Assembly (NCBI GenBank): GCA_023428905.1
Contig: JAEYWP010000021.1
Span: 1-64,000, forward strand
DNA: 64,000 nucleotides
Reading direction: 5' to 3'
Origin: Verrucomicrobiota bacterium
GTDB lineage: Bacteria > Verrucomicrobiota > Verrucomicrobiia > Opitutales > Opitutaceae
In this document: one piece after another, positions 1 to 9,219 of the stretch
Layout: the number at the start of each line of letters is the position of its first letter
Position numbering within the stretch: the first letter of the stretch is position 1
Position numbers and translations under genes: made by a program
The notes under the pieces: model-generated
What the model saw: only the letters and a program-made list of their open reading frames with translations
What the model was told of the DNA's origin: nothing
Database searches by the model: none

Positions 1-15
1 CCCCCCCCCCCCCCC
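1..15. repeat. C homopolymer at window edge
   Basis: Fifteen consecutive C residues open the window, followed by another C-rich stretch up to the stop codon of the peroxiredoxin gene. It could be a real poly-C tract or a sequencing or assembly artefact at an edge. Confidence 0.6.
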
Positions 16-27
16 TCCCGCCCGATC

Positions 28-543
28 TCAGGTCTTGCCCAGCTTTTCGAGGGCAGCCAGGACGTCATCAGCCTGTTCCTTCGTGCTGGCCTTGAGGTCG
101 CGCCAGATGATCTTGCCCTGCTGGTCGATGAGGAAGGCCTGGCGGCTCGCGAAGAGGAGCGCGTCTTGTCCGAAACCGCGCATGACCTTTTTGTCCGTGT
201 CGGCCAAAAGGGTGAAGGGCAGCCCATGTTTTTCGCGGAATTTCTTCTGTGCCTCCACGTCGTCGGTGCTGACGCCGATGACGGTCACGCCGCGCTTGGC
301 CAGCGTGTCATAGGAGTCTCGCAACGAACAGCCCTGGGCCGTGCACCCGGGGGTGTCCGCCTTCGGGTAAAAATAAACCAGGGTGAGGCCTTTTTCGTAA
401 ACGTGTCCGAGGTCGAGGGTTTTGCCCTCGTGGGTCAGCGCGGAAACGCGCGGGGCGGCATCGCCAACGTTGAGGGGTTCGGCGCGCGCGGAGGTGAAGA
501 TGCTCATGGCAAGGGCAAGGAGGGAGAGAAGGGGAAGACGCAT
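28..543 (-). CDS. Secreted peroxiredoxin (BCP/AhpC-TSA type)
   Basis: 171 aa thiol peroxidase that would reduce peroxides outside the cytoplasm. Residues 1-21 form a signal peptide ending ARA before EPLNVG. The thioredoxin-fold core has the motif FYPKADTPGCTAQGCSLRD: the first Cys sits in the peroxidatic TPGC position, and a second Cys five residues later matches the resolving Cys of alpha-helical (BCP/PrxQ) members. The rest (VIGVSTD, FREKHGLPFTLLAD, FLIDQQGKIIWRD) is typical of the family and full length. Opitutus-like genomes often carry such exported BCP copies. It is transcribed towards the window edge, so its downstream neighbour is not visible. The family assignment is firm; the physiological electron donor is unknown. 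Confidence 0.93.
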   Translation of the reverse strand: MRLPLLSLLALAMSIFTSARAEPLNVGDAAPRVSALTHEGKTLDLGHVYEKGLTLVYFYPKADTPGCTAQGCSLRDSYDTLAKRGVTVIGVSTDDVEAQKKFREKHGLPFTLLADTDKKVMRGFGQDALLFASRQAFLIDQQGKIIWRDLKASTKEQADDVLAALEKLGKT

Positions 544-744
544 CGCTCCTACTTAACCAGCAGCCGGCCTTTCGCAACACGCCCGCACGCACCGCCGCCG
601 CAGGGGACCGCCGAACCCGGGTGCCCCCTCAACCCAAAACGCGCATGCCGTCTCTGCCGGCCCACTTCGCGCCCTTAGCGTGCCCCTCTTGCGCTCAGCG
701 CAGCCCCGCCCACCGCACAACGCGGCCGCTTCACCTGCCGCGCC

Positions 745-2235
745 TCACCACGCGTCGCTGCGAAACGGAACCGCCGGCAGACCAGCGCCGTTGTAAAGAT
801 TGGCCTCCGGCGCGTTGCTCCAGGCATACCGCACCGCCACGGGCTCCGGGACCTCGGGTGCGGAGACCACCAGCGTTTCCCGATCAATACGGGCGGTGGC
901 CGGGAAAAACCGGCGGTCCGCCCCCGCCACGAACAGCGACTGGACGGGTTTGTTGCGGGCAATCAGTCCGCTCCCGGCATGGTCGAAGCGCACGCGCAGG
1001 GTGCGTCCCTCCTGGGTCGCGCCGGCGAATAGGGGACCGGAATGGTCCACGGTGGAGCCATACACCCAGGCGCGCGCGAGCAGTCCGAGCCGCCGCGCGA
1101 CCTCACGCTTGTTGCGCGGATGAAGGTCGTTGGGGTCGCCGAGGTCGATCGCCACCGCCTGGCCGGTGAGGGGCAGGGCCAGGGCCGACGCTTGTGCCTC
1201 GCGCAACGCCGCCCAGTCCTGTCCTTCCGGAGCGCGATAATTGGGCAGCTGCACCCAGAGGACGTGCAGGTCGGGCTGGGCCAGGTGCCGCCGCCACGAC
1301 GCGATCAGCTCCTGGAAAAGCGGGCCGTATTCATGCGCCCGCGACGTGTTGCTTTCGCCCTGGTACCAGAGCAGTCCCCGCGCCGCGTAGGGAAGCAGGG
1401 GATGCACCATGCCGTTGAAGATCCCGCTGGGGGTGGCGACGTGCCCCGGTCCCCAGGGCTCGCGGGGGCGGGGTTTGGTGAACGGGGCTTTCTTTTTGGC
1501 TGCGGCTTCCTGGTCGGCCTGCCATGCGGCCAGGTTGGTCTCGTAGGCCGCCTTCGCTTCCGGGAAATCGTGGAGCGCCTGCAACCAGCGCTGGTGCACG
1601 GCTGAAAAGCGCGGATCGAGCACGAGGGGGGCCGGGCTCAGCCAGCTTTCGATCGGTGATCCGCCCCAGGTGACCTGGATGAGTCCCACCGGGATGCCCA
1701 GGCGTTGCTGGAGGTCGCGACCGAAGGCGAAGGCGATCGCGCTGAACCCGCCCGCGGTTTGGGGCGTGCACGGCTCCCAGGTGGCGAGCGTGGTGGCGAC
1801 GGGAGATTCCGCCAGGCGGTGCGGCACCCGGAAGAGACGGATCATCGGCTGTTGCGCCGCCGCGAGCTCAGGCCCGGCGTCGGCCGACCCGGAAACGGGC
1901 CACTCCATGTTCGATTGTCCGGCGCAGAGCCAGACCTCGCCGACCAGCACGTTGCTCACCGTGACCGTGGTCTTGCCGGCCACGATCAGGTCCGCGGGGC
2001 TGGTGGACGCGGTCAAGGGCTCGAGCAGCGCCATCCAACGTCCATCCGCGCCAGCCGTGGCTCCCACGCGCTGGTCGCCGAAGCGCACCTCGACGCGCTC
2101 ACCGGGATCCGCCTGGCCCCAGACCGGTGTGGGCTTGCCCTGCTGGAGCACTGCATGATCGGCGAACAATGGCGCCAGTGTCACATCCCCACGGACCGAG
2201 ACGGCGGCCAGGAGAAGCAGGAGGAGGGTTCGCAT
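745..2235 (-). CDS. Sialate O-acetylesterase-like SGNH esterase
   Basis: 496 aa secreted carbohydrate acetylesterase (SASA family). The chosen ATG gives MRTLLLLLLAAVSVRG, a clean signal peptide; a GTG-type extension to 2271 would put 12 charged or polar residues before it and is less likely. An N-terminal beta domain (LAPLFADHAVLQQGKPTPVWG) precedes the SGNH block with the nucleophile motif GEVWLCAGQSNMEW. A later conserved block is GLLWYQGESN (block III), and a DLHPRNK segment holds the catalytic Asp-His. In this lineage such enzymes usually deacetylate plant xylan or pectin side chains rather than sialic acid; that is inference. It stands alone, divergent from the downstream SDR gene. Confidence 0.9.
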   Translation of the reverse strand: MRTLLLLLLAAVSVRGDVTLAPLFADHAVLQQGKPTPVWGQADPGERVEVRFGDQRVGATAGADGRWMALLEPLTASTSPADLIVAGKTTVTVSNVLVGEVWLCAGQSNMEWPVSGSADAGPELAAAQQPMIRLFRVPHRLAESPVATTLATWEPCTPQTAGGFSAIAFAFGRDLQQRLGIPVGLIQVTWGGSPIESWLSPAPLVLDPRFSAVHQRWLQALHDFPEAKAAYETNLAAWQADQEAAAKKKAPFTKPRPREPWGPGHVATPSGIFNGMVHPLLPYAARGLLWYQGESNTSRAHEYGPLFQELIASWRRHLAQPDLHVLWVQLPNYRAPEGQDWAALREAQASALALPLTGQAVAIDLGDPNDLHPRNKREVARRLGLLARAWVYGSTVDHSGPLFAGATQEGRTLRVRFDHAGSGLIARNKPVQSLFVAGADRRFFPATARIDRETLVVSAPEVPEPVAVRYAWSNAPEANLYNGAGLPAVPFRSDAW

Positions 2236-2448
2236 TGCTCCCACCGTGTCGGCGCGCGGATTTCCGCGCAATCGGGATCGTTGCGCGCGGACGGAACGTA
2301 TGCCGCCACGTCGCAGTTATCCCAGCCTACAGCCTCCACGATCGCTCGCATGGGTTGGAGGTGTGGCCCCCCGCCTGACCACACCGCCGCCGCAACCCGG
2401 CTCAGCGCGCGGATTGCGTTGCAGGGCTGCCTTCGCTGCGATGCCCGC

Positions 2449-3294
2449 ATGCAGCGTCTCGACCAGCGTACGGTGATTGTGACGGGCGCCTCCTCCGGGA
2501 TTGGCGAGGCCGTGGTCCGCCGCCTGGTCGCACGCAGCGCCAACGTTGTCCTTTTTGCCCGTCGCGCCGCTCGCCTCCAGGCCCTGGCCGCCGAGGTGGA
2601 TCCGGCGGGCGAACGTACCCTGGCGGTCGCCGGGGATATCGCAGTCGCGGCCGACCGCGAGCGCCTTGTCACCCGCGCCGTGGAACGCTTCGGAGGCGTG
2701 TACGCCTTGGTGAACAATGCGGGTTACGGTCAGCGCGGCCCGGTGGAGAGCGTTCCTCTGGAAAAGGTCCGGGCAAATTTCGAAACCAATGTGTTTGCGC
2801 TGCTCGGGCTGACCCAGGCGGTGGTCCCGCACCTGCGGCAGGCAGGCGGTGGGCGCGTGGTGAACGTCGGTTCGGTGGCGGGGCGGATCGCACGGCCGCT
2901 GACCTCCGTGTACGACGCGACCAAACACGCGCTGGAGGCGTTTACCGATGGCCTGCGAGGGGAGCTCAAGCCTTTCGGTATTCACGTTTCCCTTGTTCGG
3001 CCCGGGTTCATTCTGACCGAATTTGTCGAGGCGGCCGACCGCGTATCGAAGGACCAGGTACAGGCGGCCGGACCGTACGCGCCCTTTGCCCAGAGCATGA
3101 GCGGCTCTGCCCGGAAACTGAGGCGCATTGCCGGGAAGCCCGACGATGTTGCCCGCGTGATTGAACACGCAGTGGCAGCAACGTCGCCACGCAGCCACTA
3201 CGCAGTGCCCGGGCACGCGCGGGTGTTCCTCTTCCTCAGATGGGTGCTTCCCACCCGCCTGCTGGATCATCTGGTGCGGTTGCGTCGCGGCTGA
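2449..3294 (+). CDS. Short-chain dehydrogenase/reductase
   Basis: 281 aa classical SDR (NAD(P)-dependent oxidoreductase). The ATG at 2449 gives MQRLDQRTVIVTGASSGIGE, placing the TGxxxGIG dinucleotide motif at residues 13-20 as usual; the open frame extends far upstream but that part is antisense to the esterase. NNAGYG follows, then the catalytic Ser in VNVGSVAG and YDATK as the YxxxK pair. The C-terminus is longer than average and ends in a basic, hydrophobic tail (FLFLRWVLPTRLLDHLVRLRRG), as in membrane-associated SDRs acting on lipids or sterols. The substrate cannot be told from sequence. Confidence 0.9.
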   Translation: MQRLDQRTVIVTGASSGIGEAVVRRLVARSANVVLFARRAARLQALAAEVDPAGERTLAVAGDIAVAADRERLVTRAVERFGGVYALVNNAGYGQRGPVESVPLEKVRANFETNVFALLGLTQAVVPHLRQAGGGRVVNVGSVAGRIARPLTSVYDATKHALEAFTDGLRGELKPFGIHVSLVRPGFILTEFVEAADRVSKDQVQAAGPYAPFAQSMSGSARKLRRIAGKPDDVARVIEHAVAATSPRSHYAVPGHARVFLFLRWVLPTRLLDHLVRLRRG

Positions 3295-4125
3295 CCGCCG
3301 GGGGGGCGCCTGCGCGCTCATTGCGACCGGGCAGAGCAGCGTTCAGCGGTAAACGAAGCGGCGTCGAGGGCGGTGCCGGAGAAAAGGTAGTCGTTCCGGA
3401 AGCGTGTATGGGCCAACTGGAGACAGGAGGCCGAATGCAGGAAAAGGGCGAGGGCCTTCCGGTAGGGTGGGCTGCCGGTCTGGTATCTGAACCGGTGATA
3501 CCAGCCAGGAACAGAGCCACATCTGTGGTTCAGATGCGCCTCACAAAATCCTTTGAAAGGGCTGTTGCCCCGTCACCGCTGGCGTGACGGGCCCGGCGTC
3601 CCCTGACCCGTCTCGCTCTTCCCCTCCGCACCGGGTGCGGCTGACATCTCAGCTGCTGCCTCCGGCGGGATGGAGTAGTCGCCGCGCAGGAGCCGTCGGA
3701 TCGAAATCCGCCTTGGGCCCGTCCGTACGGTTCAACCCGTGGGTGAAGATCCGCCCGGGAGCGGATCCGACGCGGCCCCAGGGGGACCCCAACGTGCGAG
3801 AAATTCAGGTAGGCGGCTCAGCCATCTGGCGCCCCCCGCGATGCTGGACATGCGCAGCGACGCTTAAGCCTCTCGAGGAGCAGAACCGTACGCTGGGAGG
3901 CAACGGAATTGGAGGCAACGGAGGGGGAGGCGATGGAGTGGGAGGCAATGGAGTGGGAGGCCCTACTTGCGCTCGGCCGCCTCTACCGCCTAGGGGCCCC
4001 GAGGGCACTGCTGATTGAAAAAAAACTGCGGCAGCGACCGATACGGCGCGGTCTGCCCACCACGAACAGAGAGGATTGTATAAAGGAAGATTGACACCGG
4101 AAAGGCAGCTCCGAAGGGTTCGGCC
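3295..4125. other. Intergenic stretch without a convincing gene
   Basis: About 830 bp. Open frames here are short and of shadow-like composition. A perfect 8-bp hairpin (CCCGTCAC, 7-nt loop, GTGACGGG at 3569-3591) lies 275 bp after the SDR stop and lacks a T tract. The right part holds a 15-bp GGAGGCAAYGGAGTG tandem array. No promoter or RNA gene is evident. Confidence 0.6.
3895..3961. repeat. 15-bp imperfect tandem repeat
   Basis: Four and a half copies of a 15-bp unit of the form GGGAGGCAAYGGAGT, purine-rich on the + strand, 165 bp upstream of the CAP-domain gene. One frame would read as Gly-Gly-Asn-Gly repeats, but no start or homology supports a protein. Confidence 0.75.
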
Positions 4126-5994
4126 ATGGATGCGAACAGGCGAGGAGGGGGAGGGTTGCGCGTGTTGATCATGGCGTGCGCGCTGGCAGTGGTTCCAAGC
4201 CTCTGTGGCGGGGAGACCGACCCCGGGCCCTTCGACCCGTACAACCGGGAAAGCGCCCGGGCCTGGTTCAATCACTGGTGGCCGAAAACCTACGGTGAGC
4301 CGATGGGTTTCACCGGAGATCCAAACACCGGGGCACCTGGAACCACTGCCTTGGCATACCAGCAGCAGCTCGTCCTGCGCCTGAACATGTTCCGGCGTTG
4401 GGTGGGCGCCGCCCCCGTGGTGCTCGATCCCGATGCCTCCGCAAAAGCCCAAGCTGCCGCCGTCCTCTGTGCCGCCAACGACGCCCTCAGCCACAACCCT
4501 CCCACCACCTGGCGTTTCTACTCCGCCACCGCCGCCCAAGGCGCCGCCGCCTCTCAGCTCGCGGGCGAAAATTCCTCCTCCAGTATTCTAGCTTTTGTGG
4601 ATGATTTGGGTGCGACGTCTACTGTTGTGCCCCATAGAGCGGCTCTACTTGAACCATCTCTCACTTCGGTAGGTGTGGGCAGCTCACTTTCGCGGGGCAC
4701 AGGTGCACTTCTCATACGAGGAGTGACAGCCCTCCTAACAGTCGGTCTGGCATCACAGGATCAGGCCCGCAGGTTTAACGGAGATAGTCCAATCGTGTTG
4801 TGGCCTCGTGGGCATGTTCCCTACTACCTCATTCCGAGCAGGTGGTCCGCCGGGATCTCTGATGCCGCCACGCAAGGTACGCTCGATTTCTCCGGGGCGT
4901 CCGTAACGGTTACGAGGGACGGCCGTGCTTTGGCCACTAAAGCATGGAGGACGAATGGCGGCGCCTCCATCGTTTTTACGGTCGATGGAACCGACTCAGG
5001 AGTAACGGGATTCGGCGAGACCCATATTCGAGGAGAAGCGATTTACGGCATGAAGGGGCCGGTCGACACATCGCGTTTCCATGTCGTGATCAACGGAGTC
5101 AAGGTCCACGCCACTGGCGCCTTATGGAACGGTACCGGCGTCTACGAATACGATGTGATAGCTTACGATCCCGGGCTGGGCGTCGGGGGCGGCTCAAATC
5201 TCATTAACATCTCCACCCGCGCCGTCGCGGGCTCGGAAAGCAGCACGTTGATTGCAGGGTTTGTCCTTCGTGGAGCCGCTGAGCGACGCGTCCTCGTCCG
5301 CGCAGGCGGTCCGTGGCTGACGCAGTTTGATTTACCCACTGTCGTGTCAGACCCCGTCGTCACGATTTATGAGGACCGTCAGCTGATCGCATCCAACGAT
5401 GATTGGGAAGCCAATGGCCTTGAGGTGCTCGCAGCCAGCAAAGCGGTCGGCATCGAACCCTTCCCAAACGGGAGCAAAGACTCCGCCTTGGTGTTGCGCC
5501 TGCGGCCGGATCGACCCTACACCGCGCATGTTTCAGGAAAGGCAGGCTCGGTTGGTAACGCCATTGTTGAAATCTACGATGTCGAGCAGGGCGGGGCAGC
5601 GAAGCTGATAAATATTTCAACGCGTTCCTTCGTTGGGCGAGGCGTGGAAGTGCAGATCGGGGGCTTCATCATGCGTGGCGAGGGGCCGCGCAAAGTGCTT
5701 CTCCGTGCCAGTGGGCCGAACCTCTCGAAGCATGGGGTCAAAGATGTGCTCGCCGATCCCGTACTAAAACTATTCGAAGGGTCGCAGCAGATTGCCGGAA
5801 ATAATGACTGGGGAGACGACGCCGCGGTGATTGCGCAAGCGGCGTCGAGCCTCGGTGCGGAGGCCTTCGATCCAGGTAGCAAAGACTCAGCACTCGTTGC
5901 GGTACTTGATCCAGGAAAGCCCTACACCGTTCAAGTTAGCGGCCGCTACGACACCACGGGCAACGCGCTAATCGAGATGTTTGCCTTCCCATGA
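4126..5994 (+). CDS. Secreted CAP-like protein with two C-terminal INISTR modules
   Basis: 622 aa exported protein of unknown function. A hydrophobic segment (LRVLIMACALAVVPSLCGG, about 11-29) acts as the signal. Residues about 80-210 resemble a CAP/SCP domain: LNMFRRWVGAAPVVLDPDASAKAQAAA, SHNPP, a GENSS patch, then HRAALLEPSLTSVGVGS. From residue 359 two tandem modules of about 130 aa follow, each starting LINISTR, with G-F-hydrophobic-R-G, VLxRAxGP, SNDDW/GNNDW, GSKDSALV and ending in xxExY/xxEMF. The same module closes the GH9 protein at 59350-62043, so it is probably a lineage-specific secretion or surface module. Its ATGA stop overlaps the next start, so the two genes are likely co-translated. 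GC content drops after about 4570. Confidence 0.75.
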   Translation: MDANRRGGGGLRVLIMACALAVVPSLCGGETDPGPFDPYNRESARAWFNHWWPKTYGEPMGFTGDPNTGAPGTTALAYQQQLVLRLNMFRRWVGAAPVVLDPDASAKAQAAAVLCAANDALSHNPPTTWRFYSATAAQGAAASQLAGENSSSSILAFVDDLGATSTVVPHRAALLEPSLTSVGVGSSLSRGTGALLIRGVTALLTVGLASQDQARRFNGDSPIVLWPRGHVPYYLIPSRWSAGISDAATQGTLDFSGASVTVTRDGRALATKAWRTNGGASIVFTVDGTDSGVTGFGETHIRGEAIYGMKGPVDTSRFHVVINGVKVHATGALWNGTGVYEYDVIAYDPGLGVGGGSNLINISTRAVAGSESSTLIAGFVLRGAAERRVLVRAGGPWLTQFDLPTVVSDPVVTIYEDRQLIASNDDWEANGLEVLAASKAVGIEPFPNGSKDSALVLRLRPDRPYTAHVSGKAGSVGNAIVEIYDVEQGGAAKLINISTRSFVGRGVEVQIGGFIMRGEGPRKVLLRASGPNLSKHGVKDVLADPVLKLFEGSQQIAGNNDWGDDAAVIAQAASSLGAEAFDPGSKDSALVAVLDPGKPYTVQVSGRYDTTGNALIEMFAFP

Positions 5995-8900
5995 GCGCAC
6001 GTGCGATCACGACCGGCCTACTGGTGTGGACCGTCTGGGAGGTAAACGTCGCCTCTAGGTCGAGGGCTCCTCAGGCACCAGCTTGGTTTAAAGCAGTGAT
6101 CAAGTGGATCATAGTGCTTGCGGGGTTCTTGGTTCTCCCCTTCTCAGCCCGTCCGCAAGACTTCGTATCTCCGAGCGGCGGGGTGAATTCACTCGAGATG
6201 CGCACGAGTTCTGGTGCCATCGAACTGGCATGGCGGACGTGGCAGATCCAGGCCCCCGGAGGAGGAAGTGGTTCCGGTTGGCTCCACATCACAGTCACCA
6301 ACTTGGAGGACGGCGCCACATACACCGAGACAGTTGTGGCTCAGTACTCGACGAAAGTAGATGGAGCTGTCCATAGCAGACGACTTCCACTTCAACGCCC
6401 CGGGCGGTATCGAATCACTTGGCTACATCCGTATAACTTCCTTACCTATGGCATTGCGCTGCAGGAGATGGCTGCTTGGGAGCCTGCGCCGGTTGGCGCG
6501 GCCATCACCGTCGATCCTCCGTCTGTGACTCAGAACGAGCCATCACGGGTCGAATGGATCACCAATAATGCTGCCACAGCCAGGGTGTACTATGCTCGCC
6601 TGGACTATCGTGGAATTGCGGGAGCGCCGAACGAAATTAGTAGCGACCTGGCGGGATTTAGGTCTGTGGAACTTCCATCAGGGAAATACCGCTTTTCTAT
6701 CGTTGCTACGGGGAGAGGCGGTGAATCTGCCTATCGCGAAAGTGAGCTGCACGTGCTCCCTATCGACGAACGAGTCATGGTCGTACCGATCACCCCTTCG
6801 GTCAGCGTTTCACCGCTCTCGCAGTCGATAGCCGCCTTCTCGAGGGCTTCTTTAACGCTCGCGCGTCAGAATGCCAGTTGGTCGAGGCTCACCGGTTCTA
6901 ACGGGACCTCCATCCCCAATCCAAGCGCGGTCACCGAAATCGTTGCCCCTGCTTCAGGCGTTCATACCTACGAATTCTCTGCGAGTGGCTTTGTGCGATT
7001 TACGTGGGTCACCACGGCCGACGCGGTGATTGTAGAGACACCCGACGGCACCCGTGTCGACGTCACCCACCGCCGCCACTACGACGCCGCGCTTAATGGC
7101 ACGTACACCTTCCGTTGGATCGTGGAGGGAGTGGAGCTTCCCGATTCATATGACATCGTGCTCCCCACCGCGTCGGTCACCGCTACCGTCACGGTGACCG
7201 CCGGTCCGGTGCCTCGCACCGCGACGTTAGGCGGCGGGCGCCTCGTCTTCGGAGACGAGTTCGCCCTTGCCGCTTCCAGCAACGGCGACGGCGCACCCGT
7301 TTATTCCGTCCTTCAGGGCCCCGGTACCCTCAATGGCGCGCGTCTTTCGGCAACTGCGGTCGGCACCGTGCGGGTCCGCGCCGATTATCCGGCCACGGCG
7401 GGGTTCACGGCGGCCTCGGCCGAAGCGGAGATCGTCGTCGATCCCCGTCCGGTGAACTTCACCCTCGCGGATCAGGTGTTTGACTTCGATGGCTTGGCCA
7501 AAGCAGCCGTCTTCACCGCCAGCGAACCCGCCGCTTTGGTCGCCAACATGGTCGAGCTTTCCCGCCTGCGCGTCGGCCCGGATGTCGGCATCCACCCAGT
7601 GACCATCTCAGCGCACGGAAATTACACCGGGCGCGCCGAAGCCACCGTGCGTATCCTGCCGGTGATCGAACACGCCTTTGCCGCGCCTCCACCACCACCC
7701 GAGGTCGTGGATTTCGATATGCCGTCCGTCGTCCAGTGGCCCGCCCGGGGTATCCTGCGTTGGGCGACACGGCACGCCGGCGTTGTCGAAGTGGGCGAAG
7801 CCGAGGGAGGCGTCTTTGCGCACAGCAGCGCCGGCGACCAGCAACTTCCGCTCCTCGACGCCCGGGAAGCCCCCTACCGCTACGCCGTGGAAGCCCACCC
7901 GGTGGCTGCCACGGCCTCGTTCGCTCAACGCGGCGCCACCCATGCCCGGCTGCAAGGACCGTCCGGACTCGACCTCGACGTCACGGGACGGTCCCAGGTT
8001 TCTCTCACCGCATCGGGCCGCTACACCTACACCGTGTCCGCTAACGGCCTTTCGCGGACGGCAACGTTTAACCTGATCATGCCGCCACCTGCCCAACGTG
8101 CCGCTGCCCTGCGGGTAACCCCCGCCACCGTGCGAGGCATCTGGGCGGACCGCAGCCTCGACGGGCCCTATCGGATACACGCCGCCGACTCCCCATCATG
8201 GGTTCTACACACCGGCGAGACCGTGACCGGAGTTACCGCGCCCTTCACATGGCGACGGGCGGACGACGGTGCGGCCGGCTCCGTCGGTGTAGGGGATCAT
8301 CTGCTTCCCGGTACGCAGACTGTCACGGCGCAGTTCCTCCCGCCCAACACCAACTATGCGCCAGCCACAGCGACCGCCACGTGGCGGGTGACCGTGCCGA
8401 TTTCCGTTCATGCCTCGCACGCTGCCGTGAGCATCGACGGCAACGCAGTCCCTGGCGGCTACATGTTTCGAGCGCTGCCGGGCACCTCCGTCCGCTTTTC
8501 TGCCGCACCGCACACCGACTATGATTGGGGGACCGACTGGGAAGCCTCCGCCAGCGTGTGGTCAGGCTCGGGTGAGCTGCTGGTCGCGCCGGCCTCGGCC
8601 GCGTTCACAGTGAAGATTCCCGCCGGCACCGGTCCGCTTTCGCTCACCGCCTCCGCTTTCCAAGTGGCACCGCGCGTCACCGCCCTGGCGCCTTTGGAGT
8701 CGAACCATCGGGTGACGTCCGGCCCTGCGGCGGGTCGGAGTTATCCCCGCTGTTGGGCCAAAGACGGGATGTGGTTTGCCTACCTGGGACGCGACGGTGT
8801 CGCCTTCGAGGCCACCGGCCAGGTGAGGGAATCGGCCGTCGCGGAATTCGAACTACAAGCCCGTGCGCCGCAGGCGGAATGGACCACCTTGCTGCGGGGC

Positions 8901-9215
8901 TCCCCCTCACCGGATGTACCCAACGGTCCGCGCGTCCCCGTCTCCCAGCGTTTCAGCGTCAAACTCGGGGACTCGCACCCGCAAAAGCCGCTTTTGCCCG
9001 CGGCACCGGGCCTGGCTGGAACCTGGCATTTTCGGGTCCGCGCCCGCAGCCAGGCGGGCCAGTGGTCAGCCTGGAGTGCGGAAGTTCCTCTCTCTGTGGT
9101 GATGCCGGTGCAGACGGTTCATAAGCGCGGCCGAACCCTTCCGCCGGTGGACGAGGCTGACTGGTACGAGGCCTCTGAATACAAGGACTATGCCTTCCAG
9201 GTCCTCGTGCCTTGA
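5991..9215 (+). CDS. Large secreted multi-domain beta-sandwich protein
   Basis: 1074 aa protein, probably exported and Ig-like. The ATG overlaps the stop of the preceding gene (ATGA). It precedes a good signal peptide (IKWIIVLAGFLVLPFSARPQ) by 35 residues, so the GTG at 6096 is an alternative start giving a conventional leader. Sequence is rich in beta strands: several sandwich-like domains, a bacterial-Ig/MBG-like pair around residues 405-565 (GTLNGARLSATAVGTVRVRADYPAT, then DQVFDFDGLAKAAVFTA...GNYTGRAEATV), and a C-terminal region ending in a fibronectin-like WHFRVRARSQAGQWSAWS. No enzyme motif is seen. The first third is of lower GC than the rest. Likely a surface or adhesion protein. Confidence 0.75.
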   Translation: MSARAITTGLLVWTVWEVNVASRSRAPQAPAWFKAVIKWIIVLAGFLVLPFSARPQDFVSPSGGVNSLEMRTSSGAIELAWRTWQIQAPGGGSGSGWLHITVTNLEDGATYTETVVAQYSTKVDGAVHSRRLPLQRPGRYRITWLHPYNFLTYGIALQEMAAWEPAPVGAAITVDPPSVTQNEPSRVEWITNNAATARVYYARLDYRGIAGAPNEISSDLAGFRSVELPSGKYRFSIVATGRGGESAYRESELHVLPIDERVMVVPITPSVSVSPLSQSIAAFSRASLTLARQNASWSRLTGSNGTSIPNPSAVTEIVAPASGVHTYEFSASGFVRFTWVTTADAVIVETPDGTRVDVTHRRHYDAALNGTYTFRWIVEGVELPDSYDIVLPTASVTATVTVTAGPVPRTATLGGGRLVFGDEFALAASSNGDGAPVYSVLQGPGTLNGARLSATAVGTVRVRADYPATAGFTAASAEAEIVVDPRPVNFTLADQVFDFDGLAKAAVFTASEPAALVANMVELSRLRVGPDVGIHPVTISAHGNYTGRAEATVRILPVIEHAFAAPPPPPEVVDFDMPSVVQWPARGILRWATRHAGVVEVGEAEGGVFAHSSAGDQQLPLLDAREAPYRYAVEAHPVAATASFAQRGATHARLQGPSGLDLDVTGRSQVSLTASGRYTYTVSANGLSRTATFNLIMPPPAQRAAALRVTPATVRGIWADRSLDGPYRIHAADSPSWVLHTGETVTGVTAPFTWRRADDGAAGSVGVGDHLLPGTQTVTAQFLPPNTNYAPATATATWRVTVPISVHASHAAVSIDGNAVPGGYMFRALPGTSVRFSAAPHTDYDWGTDWEASASVWSGSGELLVAPASAAFTVKIPAGTGPLSLTASAFQVAPRVTALAPLESNHRVTSGPAAGRSYPRCWAKDGMWFAYLGRDGVAFEATGQVRESAVAEFELQARAPQAEWTTLLRGSPSPDVPNGPRVPVSQRFSVKLGDSHPQKPLLPAAPGLAGTWHFRVRARSQAGQWSAWSAEVPLSVVMPVQTVHKRGRTLPPVDEADWYEASEYKDYAFQVLVP

Positions 9216-9219
9216 GGGC

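Noticed and set aside
3569..3591. Hairpin as SDR terminator
   Set aside because: Perfect 8-bp stem but 275 bp after the stop and no T tract.
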